Assembly (NCBI RefSeq): GCF_023554255.2
Contig: NZ_JAMJWD020000002.1
Coordinates: 372,001-436,000 of the forward strand
Source of the DNA: Phyllobacterium sp. 21LDTY02-6
Lineage (GTDB): Bacteria > Pseudomonadota > Alphaproteobacteria > Rhizobiales > Rhizobiaceae
DNA length: 64,000 nt
Reading direction: 5' to 3'
Positions 39,230 to 49,831 of this stretch are shown here, in pieces (positions within the stretch are counted from its first letter, which is position 1; every line of letters begins with the position of its first letter). Made by a program: the position numbers and the translations under genes. A model generated the notes under the pieces. It saw nothing but the letters and a program-made list of their open reading frames with translations. It was not told where the DNA came from and made no database searches.

Positions 39230-39258
39230 ATATGGTCAATCTGCGCCGAGAGTTCAAG
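39230..39258 (-). promoter_or_regulatory. Sigma-32 (RpoH)-like promoter of hsp20
   Basis: On the - strand, CTTGAA (39258-39253), a 17-nt spacer, and CCATAT (39235-39230). The predicted transcript starts near 39222, giving a leader of about 65 nt that includes the masking hairpin. The same motif geometry occurs before hrcA and grpE. Confidence 0.6.
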
Positions 39259-39292
39259 TGATCCCCGCACTGCGCCCTGATGAAAGTACAAA

Positions 39293-40231
39293 ATGACACG
39301 CAAAATCATAATCGACACGGATCCCGGCCAGGACGATGCCCTGGCGATCATGCTGGCCCTGGCCAGTCCTGAACTCGAGGTTCTCGGTATCACAGCCGTC
39401 GCGGGCAATGTCCCCTTGCCGCTGACACAGGTCAATGCGCGCAAGATCTGCGAATTGGCGGGGCGAAACGACGTTCGCGTCTTCGCGGGGGCAGGCAAGC
39501 CATTGATGCGGCCGCTGATCACCGCCGAGCATGTGCATGGCAAAACCGGGCTTGACGGACCGGTCCTGCCGGAACCGGTCATGCTGCTCGAAGAACAGCA
39601 TGCGGTCGATTTCATCCTCGACACACTGCAAACGGAAGATGCGGGTAGCGTTACGCTCTGCGCGCTCGGGCCGCTCACCAATATTGCCCAGGTCCTGATC
39701 CGCGCACCCGAGCTCGCGTCGAAAATCCAGGAAATCGTGCTGATGGGCGGCGGCTTTTTCGAAGGCGGCAATATTACGCCCACCGCCGAGTTCAATATCT
39801 ATGTGGACCCTGAAGCCGCACAGCTCGTCTTGAAGTCCGGCGTCCCCGTGGTCATCCATCCGCTCGACGTCACGCACAAGGCGCTTACCACCGCCGCACG
39901 AATCGAGCGGTTCCGCGCAATGAAAAGCCGTTGCGGCGATGCCTGCGTCGCGCTGCTCGAGTTCTTCGAACGGTTCGACGAGGAAAAATACGGCAGCGAT
40001 GGCGGCCCGCTGCACGATCCCAACGTCATCGCCTATATTCTGAGGCCGGAGCTTTATGGCTGGCGCAAATGCAATGTCGAGGTGGAAACAGCGAACGAGC
40101 TGACGCTGGGCATGACCGTTGTCGACTGGTGGGGCGTTACCGACCGCGCAAAGAACGCGATCTATGTGCGCGACATCGATGATGAAGGTTTCTTCGACCT
40201 GCTCATCGAGCGCATAGCGACGCTGCCCTGA
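39293..40231 (+). CDS. Inosine/uridine-preferring nucleoside hydrolase
   Basis: Splits ribonucleosides to ribose and free base; 312 residues, calcium-dependent. The N-terminal metal site IIDTDPGQDDALA, the LMGGGFFEGGNITPTAEFN segment and the C-terminal GGPLHDPNVIAY (active-site histidine and aspartate) are complete. Free uracil from uridine could feed the pyrimidine degradation genes 10 kb away, but no operon link exists. It converges on the ferredoxin gene with a 15-nt gap. Confidence 0.94.
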   Translation: MTRKIIIDTDPGQDDALAIMLALASPELEVLGITAVAGNVPLPLTQVNARKICELAGRNDVRVFAGAGKPLMRPLITAEHVHGKTGLDGPVLPEPVMLLEEQHAVDFILDTLQTEDAGSVTLCALGPLTNIAQVLIRAPELASKIQEIVLMGGGFFEGGNITPTAEFNIYVDPEAAQLVLKSGVPVVIHPLDVTHKALTTAARIERFRAMKSRCGDACVALLEFFERFDEEKYGSDGGPLHDPNVIAYILRPELYGWRKCNVEVETANELTLGMTVVDWWGVTDRAKNAIYVRDIDDEGFFDLLIERIATLP

Positions 40232-40246
40232 CGGAACCGGGCGGCG

Positions 40247-40593
40247 TCAGGCGGCGACGCTGTCCTTCTGTGTTCCCGGCGCCAGGGTAACTTCGAGCCC
40301 GTTGAGCTCTTCGGTCATGATCAGCTGGCACGACAGGCGCGAATTCTCCTCGACGTGAAACGTCACGTCGAGTTGATCGACTTCCTCGTCGAGCGGGGCA
40401 AAGAGCTTCTCCGTCCAATCCTGATCCACATAGACATGGCATGTGCCGCAGGCACAGGCGCCGCCGCACTCGGCCTTGATGTCCAATCCCCAGTCGCGGA
40501 TGACCTCCATGACCCGGAAGCCTTCGAGCGCTTCCAGTGTATGGCGTTTGCCGTGCTGATCGGTAACGTGGATATATAACGCTTCAGAAGTCA

Positions 40594-40594
<1 letters not shown>
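40247..40594 (-). CDS. 2Fe-2S ferredoxin (adrenodoxin type)
   Basis: A soluble electron carrier of 115 residues. The cluster ligands are in ECGGACACGTCHV (C-x5-C-x2-C) and the distal RLSCQLI. The start is GTG at 40594, overlapping the preceding reductase stop by 1 nt (TAGTGA). Position at the end of the sulfate-assimilation operon suggests it delivers electrons to the sulfite reductase. Confidence 0.93.
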
Positions 40595-42190
<1,596 letters not shown>

Positions 42191-42194
<4 letters not shown>

Positions 42195-42946
42195 AGGTTG
42201 GAATCCGTCAGTGAAATATTGCTCAATTGGTCGGTCAGTCCGGTCAGGTGGATGCCGCATTCGGTCTTGTCCGAGCCGACCCAACGGCCGGAACGTGCAT
42301 CTTCGCCATCCCTGACCGGCTGGGTGCAGGGCATACATCCGATGGAAAGATAGCCCTCGGCAACCAATGGATGCGGCGGCAGATGGTTCTCGATCATATA
42401 GGCCTTGAGATCGGCCGAGTTCCAATGCGCCAGGGGGTTGATCCTGATACGCTCGCCAACCGCCTCGAATACCGGCAACGCCGTGCGTGTCGCGGCCTGG
42501 AACTGCTTCCTGCCGGTCATCCATGCGCGGTATGGCGCAACGGCGCGGGCCATGGGCTCGACCTTGCGCAGATAGCAGCATCTGTCCTTGTCGGTCATCG
42601 ACATGGCGCCATAGGGGTCTTCCTGCTTCAGGCTCTGCTGGAGCGGATGGATATTGTGCACGTCGGTCATGCCCAGATCGGCGATCAGATCATCCCGGTA
42701 GCGCAGCGTCGCCGGAAAATGCTTGCCCGTATCGAGAAACAGGACCGGGGTCGCGCGATCGACCCTTGCGATCAGATGCAGCAATACGGAGGACTCCGCC
42801 CCGAACGACGAAACGACGGCGATCTCCTCGTTGAAGAGGTGATCTATCGCCAGTTCGATGATATCGAGCGGCTCCAGATTGCCGTAACGGGCCTGAAGCG
42901 CGCGCGCCTCGTCGGCCACGCTTTCCTCGGTGAGTTCAAGCAGCAT
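42191..42946 (-). CDS. cysH: Adenylyl-sulfate (APS) reductase
   Basis: Reduces activated sulfate to sulfite with thioredoxin; about 251 residues. The adenylyl-binding SSFGAESSVLLH and the 4Fe-4S cysteines in KDRCCYLRK and IGCMPCT mark it as an APS-type enzyme rather than a PAPS reductase, and the catalytic ECGIH motif is near the C-terminus. The start at 42946 gives an 11-nt overlap with the cysI stop; an ATG at 42961 is also possible. Confidence 0.93.
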
Positions 42947-44606
42947 TTGCGGTCTCGCCATAAAGCGCATTTTTGAACGGGGCCGCGCCAAGCCGCCTGT
43001 AGGTGGCAAGGAAGCTCTCTTCCTTGTCCGCCCTTATTTCCAGATAGCGATCGACGATGGTTTCCACCGCATCGACAATCTCTTCCGACGAGAAGCCACG
43101 GCCGGTGATGTCACCGATCGTGCAGATTTCATCACCGGAGCCGCCGAGCGAAATCTGGTACAGTTCCTCGCCCTTCTTCTCGACGCCGAGAATGCCGATA
43201 TGGCCGACATGATGATGACCGCAGGCATTGATGCAGCCGGAAATCTTGATCTTGAGTTCGCCGATGTCGGACTGCCGCTCGGGCGAACCGAAGCGCTCCG
43301 AAATGCGCTGCGCCACGGGAATGGAGCGCGCATTGGCCAGAGCGCAATAATCGAGACCGGGGCAGGCGATGATGTCGGTAATCAAGCCGGCATTGGCCGT
43401 CGCCAGGCCATCGGTCAACAGGAGATCGTAGACGATGCGCAGATCGGCGATGGCGACATGTGGCAGGACGAGGTTCTGCTCATGGCTGACGCGAATCTCG
43501 TCCTGCGAGAACTTCTCGGCAATCTCGGCCACGAGGTCCATCTGGGCATCGGTCGCATCGCCTGGGATGCCGCCGATCGGCTTCAGGGAGATGGTGACGA
43601 CGCCATAGTCCGGGTTCTTGTGCGGCGTGACATTCTGGTCGACCCAGCGGGCAAAGGCAGGATCGGCCTTGCGCTCGCTTGCCAGTTTGGACCAGCCTTC
43701 CGGCCGCTGCGCCAGATTGGGAGCGCGGAAATACTCGTCGATCGCGTCGATGTCGCGCTGCGGCATTTTGAGGTCCGTGTCGCGAATGGCTTCCCATTCC
43801 GCCTCGATCTGCCGGATGATTTCCTCGGTGCCGGTTTCGTGGACGAGTATCTTGATCCGCGCCTTGTACTTGTTGTCACGGCGCCCGTTCAGATTGTAGA
43901 CGCGGACGATCGCGGTCGTATAGGTCAACAGATCCTCGACCGGCAGGAAATCCCGCACCTTCTTCGCCACCATCGGGGTGCGGCCCTGGCCACCACCCAC
44001 ATAGACGGCGAACCCGAGTTCCCCGGCCTCGTTCTTCTTCAGCTGCAGACCGATATCGTGCACCTGGATCGCCGCGCGGTCGCGCTCGGCGCCTGTCACG
44101 GCAATCTTGAACTTGCGGGGAAGATAGGAAAATTCCGGATGCATTGACGACCATTGCCGCAGGATCTCGGCATAGGGGCGCGGGTCCGCTACCTCATCGG
44201 CAGCAGCGCCGGCGAAATGGTCGGCCGTGACATTGCGAATGCAATTGCCGGACGTCTGCAAGGCATGCATCTCGACCGATGCGAGCTCATCCAGCACCTT
44301 GGGCATATCCGCGAGCGCCGGCCAGTTGTACTGCAGGTTTTGCCGCGTGGTGAAATGGCCGTAGCCGCGATCGTAATGGCGGGCGATATGGGCGAGCTTG
44401 CGCATCTGCCGGCTCGACAGAGTGCCATAGGGGATGGCGACGCGGAGCATGTAGGCGTGCAGCTGCAGGTAGACGCCATTCATCAGCCGGAGCGGACGAA
44501 ATTGCTCTTCCGTCAGCTCTCCCGCCAGGCGGCGCTCTACCTGATCCTTGAATTGCTCGACGCGGGCAGAAACGAACGCGTGGTCAAACTCGTCATAACG
44601 ATACAT
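42936..44606 (-). CDS. cysI: Sulfite reductase hemoprotein (nitrite/sulfite reductase family), probably ferredoxin-dependent
   Basis: Reduces sulfite to sulfide with siroheme and a 4Fe-4S cluster; 556 residues. Siroheme-binding arginines are in HFTTRQNLQYNW, and the cluster ligands lie in the CPGLDYC and GCINACGHHHVG segments. AAGG lies about 10 nt before the ATG at 44606, which gives the family-typical MYRYDEFDHAF start. No flavoprotein subunit cysJ is present; the ferredoxin and reductase downstream are the likely electron source. Confidence 0.93.
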   Translation of the reverse strand: MYRYDEFDHAFVSARVEQFKDQVERRLAGELTEEQFRPLRLMNGVYLQLHAYMLRVAIPYGTLSSRQMRKLAHIARHYDRGYGHFTTRQNLQYNWPALADMPKVLDELASVEMHALQTSGNCIRNVTADHFAGAAADEVADPRPYAEILRQWSSMHPEFSYLPRKFKIAVTGAERDRAAIQVHDIGLQLKKNEAGELGFAVYVGGGQGRTPMVAKKVRDFLPVEDLLTYTTAIVRVYNLNGRRDNKYKARIKILVHETGTEEIIRQIEAEWEAIRDTDLKMPQRDIDAIDEYFRAPNLAQRPEGWSKLASERKADPAFARWVDQNVTPHKNPDYGVVTISLKPIGGIPGDATDAQMDLVAEIAEKFSQDEIRVSHEQNLVLPHVAIADLRIVYDLLLTDGLATANAGLITDIIACPGLDYCALANARSIPVAQRISERFGSPERQSDIGELKIKISGCINACGHHHVGHIGILGVEKKGEELYQISLGGSGDEICTIGDITGRGFSSEEIVDAVETIVDRYLEIRADKEESFLATYRRLGAAPFKNALYGETANAA

Positions 44607-44625
44607 GGAATGCGAACCTTCAGTC

Positions 44626-44940
44626 TTAGGCGGCGTTGGCGCTGGGCTTTTCGGCCTGCTTGCCAAGGTCTAGTCGTATGGTCGGGCCGAGCTGGCGAAT
44701 GCGCTCGCGCAGGCGGATCGGATAAAGGCTGGTACCCCGTTCTTCCACATCGATGACATTGACGTCGATCACGAGGTTCGACTTGATCGCGGCCTTTCCA
44801 GCCTCCTCAAGCGCGCTTACGGCTTCGGCATGCCGCGCGATCAGCGCTCCATCGATGTGGTCGAGCCATTCGCCATTGGCTCCGAGCCAGACGGCCTCGC
44901 CGTCTGTCAGGCGGTTGGCGGTTAAAACCTTGACTGTCAT
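44626..44940 (-). CDS. DUF2849 domain-containing protein, sulfite-reductase associated
   Basis: A small protein of 104 residues with no known activity, found between cysG and cysI in related bacteria. Conserved features are VKVLTANRLTDGEAVWL at the N-terminus and an RLRERIRQLGPTIR segment near the end. The start at 44940 has GGAAGG at proper distance; an ATG at 44949 overlaps the cysG stop but sits too close to that site. It precedes cysI by 19 nt. Confidence 0.87.
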   Translation of the reverse strand: MTVKVLTANRLTDGEAVWLGANGEWLDHIDGALIARHAEAVSALEEAGKAAIKSNLVIDVNVIDVEERGTSLYPIRLRERIRQLGPTIRLDLGKQAEKPSANAA

Positions 44941-44945
44941 GTGCT

Positions 44946-46397
44946 TCATCCTTCCAGTTCTGCGGTTTGGACCTGGCGTGGCGAGTCCTGCCGGGCTGCG
45001 GTGAGCGCCTCGGCCTTTTCGACGGCGGCTCCGGCCACCGCATCTCCAATCACCACCATGACCGGCCCGGTCAGATCGTCTCGCCGTTCGAGCGACGGCA
45101 GATCCTTGAGCGTGCCATGGAACATGCGTTTTTCCGGCCGTCCTGCATTCTCGATCACGGCAACGCCGGTGTCGGCATGCAGACCCGCCTCCATGAGCCG
45201 TTCGGCAACCGAGGCGGCAACGCTGCGGCCCATATAGACCGCGATCGTTGCACCAGAGATGGCAAGCCGTGCCCAGTCGGGCAGGATATCGCCCGACATG
45301 TCGTGGCCTGTGGTGAATACGAGTGACGATGCGACGCCGCGCAGGGTCAATGGCAGCTGCATATCGGCCGCGGCGGCGAATGCCGACGTTATGCCGGGCA
45401 CGATTTCGAAAGGTATCGCGGCATCCCGAAGCGCCGCCATTTCCTCGCCCGCCCGGCCATAGACCAGGGGATCGCCCGATTTCAGCCGAACGACACGTTT
45501 GCCCTGGCGCCCGAGCGTCACGAGAAGCGCATTGATCTCGCTCTGGCTCTTCGAATGGCAACCCTTGCGCTTGCCAACGCCGAGCCGCTCGGCATCGCGC
45601 CGGCCCATGGAGACGACGGCCTCAGGCACGAGAGCATCATAGACGATGACATCGGCCTCCATAAGGACCCGGTGCGCGCGAAGCGTCAGCAGGTCTTCGG
45701 CGCCGGGGCCCGCGCCCACCAGCCACACATAGCCCTGCGGCCGCGACTGGTCGCCGAGAAGATCGGCGGCTGCATCATGGGCGCCGGCAATATCGGCATT
45801 GTAGACCTTGCTGGCCACGTCGCCGGCAAAGAAGGAACGCCAGAACAGGCGGCGCGGCAGGCCCTTGCTCACGGCATTCTCGACCACCGGGCGGTAGAGA
45901 TTGGCGAGCCGTGCAAGCTCGCCGAGGCGCGGCGAAAACATCGCGTCGATCTTCGCCCGGATCAGTTGCGTCAGGACGGGACCCGTTCCCTCGGATCCGA
46001 TGGCAATGGCGATCGGGGCGCGATTGACCAGCGCCGGCGTGAAGAAATCGCAGAGTTCGGGCCGGTCGACAACATTGACCGGAACCGACTGGCGCCGCGC
46101 TTCATCGGCAATGGCAGCGTCGCGATCGGCGTCGCCCGTCGCAGCGAAGACGAGCTTCGCACCATGAAGATGATGGGGCGAAAACGCTTCCGCCACATGC
46201 TGGATGGGTGAATTTTCGAGAAATCGAGCCAGTTCCGACTCGGGTTCGGCCGACACGACGCGGATTGTCGCCTCCGTCTGCGTCAGCAAACGGGCCTTGT
46301 TCAGCGCCTCCTCGCCATCGCCCACGACAACGAGCACTTCGTTGCTTACGCGGAAGAAGGCGGGAAAGACCGACAGAAGGTGTTTTTTATCAGACAT
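44946..46397 (-). CDS. cysG: Siroheme synthase (uroporphyrinogen methyltransferase / precorrin-2 dehydrogenase-ferrochelatase)
   Basis: A bifunctional enzyme of 483 residues making the siroheme cofactor of the sulfite reductase. The N-terminal half (about 1-205) is the dehydrogenase/ferrochelatase module, with VVVGDGEEALNKARLL binding NAD. The C-terminal half is the SAM-dependent methyltransferase, with VGAGPGAEDLLTLRA, VRLKSGDP and the GITSAFAAAA region. It is the first gene of the sulfate operon. Its ribosome-binding site lies in a predicted hairpin. Confidence 0.95.
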   Translation of the reverse strand: MSDKKHLLSVFPAFFRVSNEVLVVVGDGEEALNKARLLTQTEATIRVVSAEPESELARFLENSPIQHVAEAFSPHHLHGAKLVFAATGDADRDAAIADEARRQSVPVNVVDRPELCDFFTPALVNRAPIAIAIGSEGTGPVLTQLIRAKIDAMFSPRLGELARLANLYRPVVENAVSKGLPRRLFWRSFFAGDVASKVYNADIAGAHDAAADLLGDQSRPQGYVWLVGAGPGAEDLLTLRAHRVLMEADVIVYDALVPEAVVSMGRRDAERLGVGKRKGCHSKSQSEINALLVTLGRQGKRVVRLKSGDPLVYGRAGEEMAALRDAAIPFEIVPGITSAFAAAADMQLPLTLRGVASSLVFTTGHDMSGDILPDWARLAISGATIAVYMGRSVAASVAERLMEAGLHADTGVAVIENAGRPEKRMFHGTLKDLPSLERRDDLTGPVMVVIGDAVAGAAVEKAEALTAARQDSPRQVQTAELEG

Positions 46398-46401
46398 ATA
46401 G

Positions 46402-46432
46402 GGACAATCCTGATGGCTCGGAAGGATTATCC
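46402..46432 (-). promoter_or_regulatory. Leader hairpin sequestering the cysG ribosome-binding site
   Basis: In the - strand mRNA, GGAUAAUCCU pairs with AGGAUUGUCC (10 bp, one G-U) around an 11-nt loop. The AGGA at the start of the 3' arm is the only good ribosome-binding site for the ATG at 46397. A second hairpin upstream (46558-46580) has arms CCGC-GGAACC and GGTTCC-GCGG with one bulged T. Confidence 0.6.
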
Positions 46433-46676
46433 GGTATCTTGCCGAAGTTTATAAGAAACAGAAATGCGTCAAATCGGAACGGGGAGCATGGAATTTCTGA
46501 AAAAGCCGGTGTGCGCGAATTTTTAATTCCAACAACGCGCATGGCAGGCCAATCATTCCGCTGGAACCCAGGTTCCGCGGATCGGCCCACTTATACACGA
46601 CTATTCTTATAGGGTTTATCTTCCATTGCAAGTGTTTTTTGGCGCGAGTGATTTTTGGCTCGCTCGTTCCGACCTC

Positions 46677-47054
46677 TCAGCGGAGCCTGTCGGACGCAAG
46701 ATAGGCGGCAGGAACATGCACGGGCCAGCGCCAGGGCAGGATCGCCACGAGATCGAAGCGGATGGAAAGCGCTGCATGGTCGGGCTGGCGGGCCAGCCAT
46801 AGATCTGCGGCGGCTTCGATACGGCGCATCGTCGCCGTGCCGAGTGCATCCATCGCCTGGGCCAGATTGGCGCGCGCCTTCACTTCGACGATCAGAACAA
46901 GCCTGCCGCGCCGGGCAATGATATCTATTTCGCCGAGGCGCGTGCGATAGCGGCGGGCGACAATACGATAGCCCTTCAGCATCAGCGCGGCGGCGGCAAG
47001 CCGTTCTGCAGCATGGCCGCGAAAATAGGCTCGCCGGCGCGGGGAGCCAGTCAT
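46677..47054 (-). CDS. yraN: YraN family protein (UPF0102), predicted endonuclease-like
   Basis: A 125-residue protein of the PD-(D/E)XK nuclease-like fold family; the biological role is unsettled. The conserved core is [25 protein letters not shown], with the E-D-ExK arrangement (GEID and VEVK). It follows rsmI, as in many bacteria. An AGGGA site ends only 0-1 nt before the ATG, and the gap to rsmI contains a short tandem repeat, so translation may depend on coupling. Confidence 0.9.
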   Translation of the reverse strand: MTGSPRRRAYFRGHAAERLAAAALMLKGYRIVARRYRTRLGEIDIIARRGRLVLIVEVKARANLAQAMDALGTATMRRIEAAADLWLARQPDHAALSIRFDLVAILPWRWPVHVPAAYLASDRLR

Positions 47055-47062
47055 TCCCTACC

Positions 47063-47107
47063 CTGCTTCGTGGCCCTACACTGCTTCATGGCCCTACCTG
47101 TTTCATG
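47063..47107. repeat. Short tandem repeat at the rsmI/yraN junction
   Basis: On the + strand, CTGCTTCGTGGCCCTACA (47063-47080), CTGCTTCATGGCCCTAC (47081-47097) and CTGTTTCATGG (47098-47107 region) are near-identical units of 17-18 nt. The last unit encodes the C-terminal residues of RsmI, so the repeat seems to have arisen by duplicating the gene end into the intergenic gap. Confidence 0.8.
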
Positions 47108-48012
47108 GAGAGCAGACGCTGGTAAAGCTCCGCCTTCGGCCGCCCGGTCATACGGGATGCCTCTCCCGCAGCCTTTGACGGCGACATTTCAAGGCTCAAC
47201 GCCCGCAGGACATTGTCGACGTCTTCATCAGAGCGCGGCGCAAGGGCATCGACTTCGGGCGGACCGACGACGAGAACGACCTCGCCGCGGATTCTGTCTT
47301 CGCTATCGAACTCCGCCGCCAGTTCGGAAAGAGGTAGCGTTACGATCGTTTCGAACGTCTTGGTGAGTTCCCGGCATAGCGCCGCCTTTCGCGACCCGCC
47401 GAAAACCGCGACCATGTCGAGAAGCGTATTCGCGGCGCGATTGGGCGACTCGAAAAACACCAATGCAGCGTCCAGTGGCTTGAGCTGTTCGAGCTTCGTG
47501 CGCCTTTGACCCTGTTTCGAGGGCAAAAACCCTGCAAAGAAGAAACTGTCTTTCAGGAGCCCGCAAGCCGTCAGCGCAGCCAGTACGGCGGAAGGCCCCG
47601 GAATGGGCACGATCCTGATTCCCGCCGCCTTGGCCTCCGGTACCAGCCGCCCGCCAGGATCCGATATCAGCGGCGTTCCGGCATCCGAGACGAGAGCCAC
47701 GCTCTTGCCGGCGAGCAATGCCTCGACAAGCTTCGGCCCAACCGTTTCCGCATTATGTTCATGATAGGCATAGGGGCGGCGTGCAATGCCATAGCGATCG
47801 AGCAGGACCCGGCTAACCCGCGTATCCTCGCAGGCGATGATATCGGCGGCGGCAAGCACTTCGATGCCCCGCAATGTCATGTCGCCCAGGTTTCCTATCG
47901 GCGTCGCAACGATATAAAGACCGGGTTCGATGGGCCGCGCGCGGAACGACGCCGTGCCGATCTGGTAATTCCGGTCGTTGGGCTGCGATTTTTCCGTGAT
48001 GCGCTCGTTCAT
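47086..48012 (-). CDS. rsmI: 16S rRNA (cytidine(1402)-2'-O)-methyltransferase
   Basis: Methylates C1402 in the decoding centre of 16S rRNA; 308 residues. The tetrapyrrole-methylase fold is seen in LYIVATPIGNLGDMTLR, CEDTRVSRVLL, VSDAGTPLISDPG and FAGFLPSKQGQRR. It overlaps the hemW stop by 4 nt. The C-terminal end (LLSMKQVGP) lies in a tandem repeat that may have altered its last codons. Confidence 0.95.
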   Translation of the reverse strand: MNERITEKSQPNDRNYQIGTASFRARPIEPGLYIVATPIGNLGDMTLRGIEVLAAADIIACEDTRVSRVLLDRYGIARRPYAYHEHNAETVGPKLVEALLAGKSVALVSDAGTPLISDPGGRLVPEAKAAGIRIVPIPGPSAVLAALTACGLLKDSFFFAGFLPSKQGQRRTKLEQLKPLDAALVFFESPNRAANTLLDMVAVFGGSRKAALCRELTKTFETIVTLPLSELAAEFDSEDRIRGEVVLVVGPPEVDALAPRSDEDVDNVLRALSLEMSPSKAAGEASRMTGRPKAELYQRLLSMKQVGP

Positions 48013-49184
48013 GCCGCGAGATCCGCGATGACGGAGTTGAGCACGATCGCCCCTTCCGGCGTGGTGCGTATCCGGCTATTGCCGACATATTCGATCAGCC
48101 CCTGTTCGGCCAGCGCCACGACACGGTTTTCCTTGAGGCCATGGCCGGTGAGGCTTTCATAGCGGCCGAGATCGATTCCCTCGGCGAGCCGCAGGCCCAT
48201 CAGCAGGAATTCATCGCCCTCCTGCTCGCTGGTCAGAAGCTCCTCCTCGACAATGCCGTGCCCGGTGCGCTCGACCGTCTCCACCCATTGCTCCGGATGG
48301 CGCTCCGTTATCGTGACCGTACGCGTGCCGTTCTCGACGAAACGGCCGTGGGCGCCCGGGCCGACGCCGACATATTCGCCATAGCGCCAGTAGACCAGAT
48401 TGTGCCGGGATTCCGCACCGGGAGCAGCATGGTTGGAAACCTCATAGGCCGGCAATCCGCGCTGCGCCGTGACATTCTGCGTCTCGTCGAAAAGTGCGGC
48501 GGCCTGATCCGGTTCGGGCGTCACGAGCTTTCCTGCCTTCCATAGATTGAAAAAGGGCGTGCCCTCTTCAATCGTCAGTTGATACAGCGACAGGTGGTCC
48601 GCCGCATAGGAGATCGCCCTGCCCAATTCCTCGCGCCAGGCTTCGACGCTCTGGTCCGGCCGCGCATAGATCAGGTCGAACGACAGTCTCGGGAAGATCT
48701 CGCGCGCCAGCCTAATGGCGGCAAGCGCTTCATCGACATTGTGCATCCGGCCGAGGCGGCGCAGATCTGGATCGTTGAGCGCCTGCACGCCGAGCGACAC
48801 GCGATTGACGCCTGCCGCGCGATAACCCCGAAACCGATCGGCCTCCACGCTTGTCGGATTGGCCTCCAAAGTGATCTCGATGCCATCCGGCACATGCCAC
48901 TGCCGGGCTACTTGATCAAGGATTGCAGCCACGGTTTCCGGCTGCATCAGGGATGGCGTTCCGCCGCCGAGAAAGATGCTGGACACGCTGCGCGGTCCTG
49001 TCCGTTCACGCATCGTCGCCATTTCCCGGGCGAAAGCCGCGGCGAAACGCGGTTGATCGACGGGCTGGTGACGCACGTGGGAGTTGAAATCGCAATAGGG
49101 GCACTTGGCCATGCAGAACGGCCAGTGGACATAGACACCAAAGCCGGCCTCGCCATTATCGGGACGAATGCCCTGGTCGGTCAT
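48009..49184 (-). CDS. hemW: Radical SAM family heme chaperone HemW
   Basis: A radical-SAM protein of 391 residues that inserts heme into respiratory proteins; it resembles coproporphyrinogen oxidase HemN but is a chaperone. The cluster motif is CMAKCPYCDF (CxxxCxxC), followed by FLGGGTPSLM and the family-typical NRVSLGVQALNDPDL. HemW lacks the N-terminal extra region of HemN, as here. It overlaps rdgB by 1 nt and rsmI by 4 nt. Confidence 0.94.
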   Translation of the reverse strand: MTDQGIRPDNGEAGFGVYVHWPFCMAKCPYCDFNSHVRHQPVDQPRFAAAFAREMATMRERTGPRSVSSIFLGGGTPSLMQPETVAAILDQVARQWHVPDGIEITLEANPTSVEADRFRGYRAAGVNRVSLGVQALNDPDLRRLGRMHNVDEALAAIRLAREIFPRLSFDLIYARPDQSVEAWREELGRAISYAADHLSLYQLTIEEGTPFFNLWKAGKLVTPEPDQAAALFDETQNVTAQRGLPAYEVSNHAAPGAESRHNLVYWRYGEYVGVGPGAHGRFVENGTRTVTITERHPEQWVETVERTGHGIVEEELLTSEQEGDEFLLMGLRLAEGIDLGRYESLTGHGLKENRVVALAEQGLIEYVGNSRIRTTPEGAIVLNSVIADLAA

Positions 49185-49831
49185 CAGGCTTCCAGGCAGT
49201 CTTGTGCCAGGCGTTGAAACGCCCGGGCGCGGTGGGAAAGCGCATCGGGCTTGCCCGGGCTCCAGCCATGCTTTTCCTCCGCCGTCATCTCGCCGAAGGT
49301 GCGATCATGGCCATGCGGGCGGAAAACCGGATCGAAACCGAAACCGGCCGTACCACGCGGTGGCCAGACGATCTCGCCTTCGACCTCGCCGCGGTAGTAA
49401 TTCGCCTCGCCGTCAGGCCAGGCGAGGCATATGACGGAGACAAACCGGCCGTGACGCTGGCCCGGATCAAGTGCGTTCTTCTCCTGCAATGCGTCCTGAA
49501 CCTTGCGCATGCCATGGGCAAAATCGCGCGTTCCGTCCGGCAGTTCCGCCCAGTTGGCGGTGTAGACGCCCGGATTTCCGTGCAGCGCATCGACACAAAG
49601 GCCGGAATCGTCCGAAAGCGCCACCAAACCAGTCGCCTTCGCGGCGGCAAAGGCCTTGATATAGGCGTTTTCCTCGAATGTCGTGCCCGTTTCTTCGGGC
49701 TCGGGCAGGCCGAGCTGCGCCGCCGACACAACCTCGAATCCGAACGGGCCGAGCAGATCCATCATTTCGCCGATCTTGCCCTTGTTGTGGCTGGCGACCA
49801 GCAGCTTGCCTTTTTCGAGCTTTCGCATCAT
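49184..49831 (-). CDS. rdgB: RdgB/HAM1 family non-canonical purine NTP pyrophosphatase
   Basis: Hydrolyses dITP, XTP and similar damaged nucleotides to monophosphates; 215 residues, the usual length. [14 protein letters not shown] at the N-terminus, [20 protein letters not shown] in the active site and [13 protein letters not shown] in the C-terminal half are standard. AGGAACGAA precedes the ATG at 49831; the longer frame would invade the VOC gene, whose stop it overlaps by 4 nt. Confidence 0.96.
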   Translation of the reverse strand: MMRKLEKGKLLVASHNKGKIGEMMDLLGPFGFEVVSAAQLGLPEPEETGTTFEENAYIKAFAAAKATGLVALSDDSGLCVDALHGNPGVYTANWAELPDGTRDFAHGMRKVQDALQEKNALDPGQRHGRFVSVICLAWPDGEANYYRGEVEGEIVWPPRGTAGFGFDPVFRPHGHDRTFGEMTAEEKHGWSPGKPDALSHRARAFQRLAQDCLEA

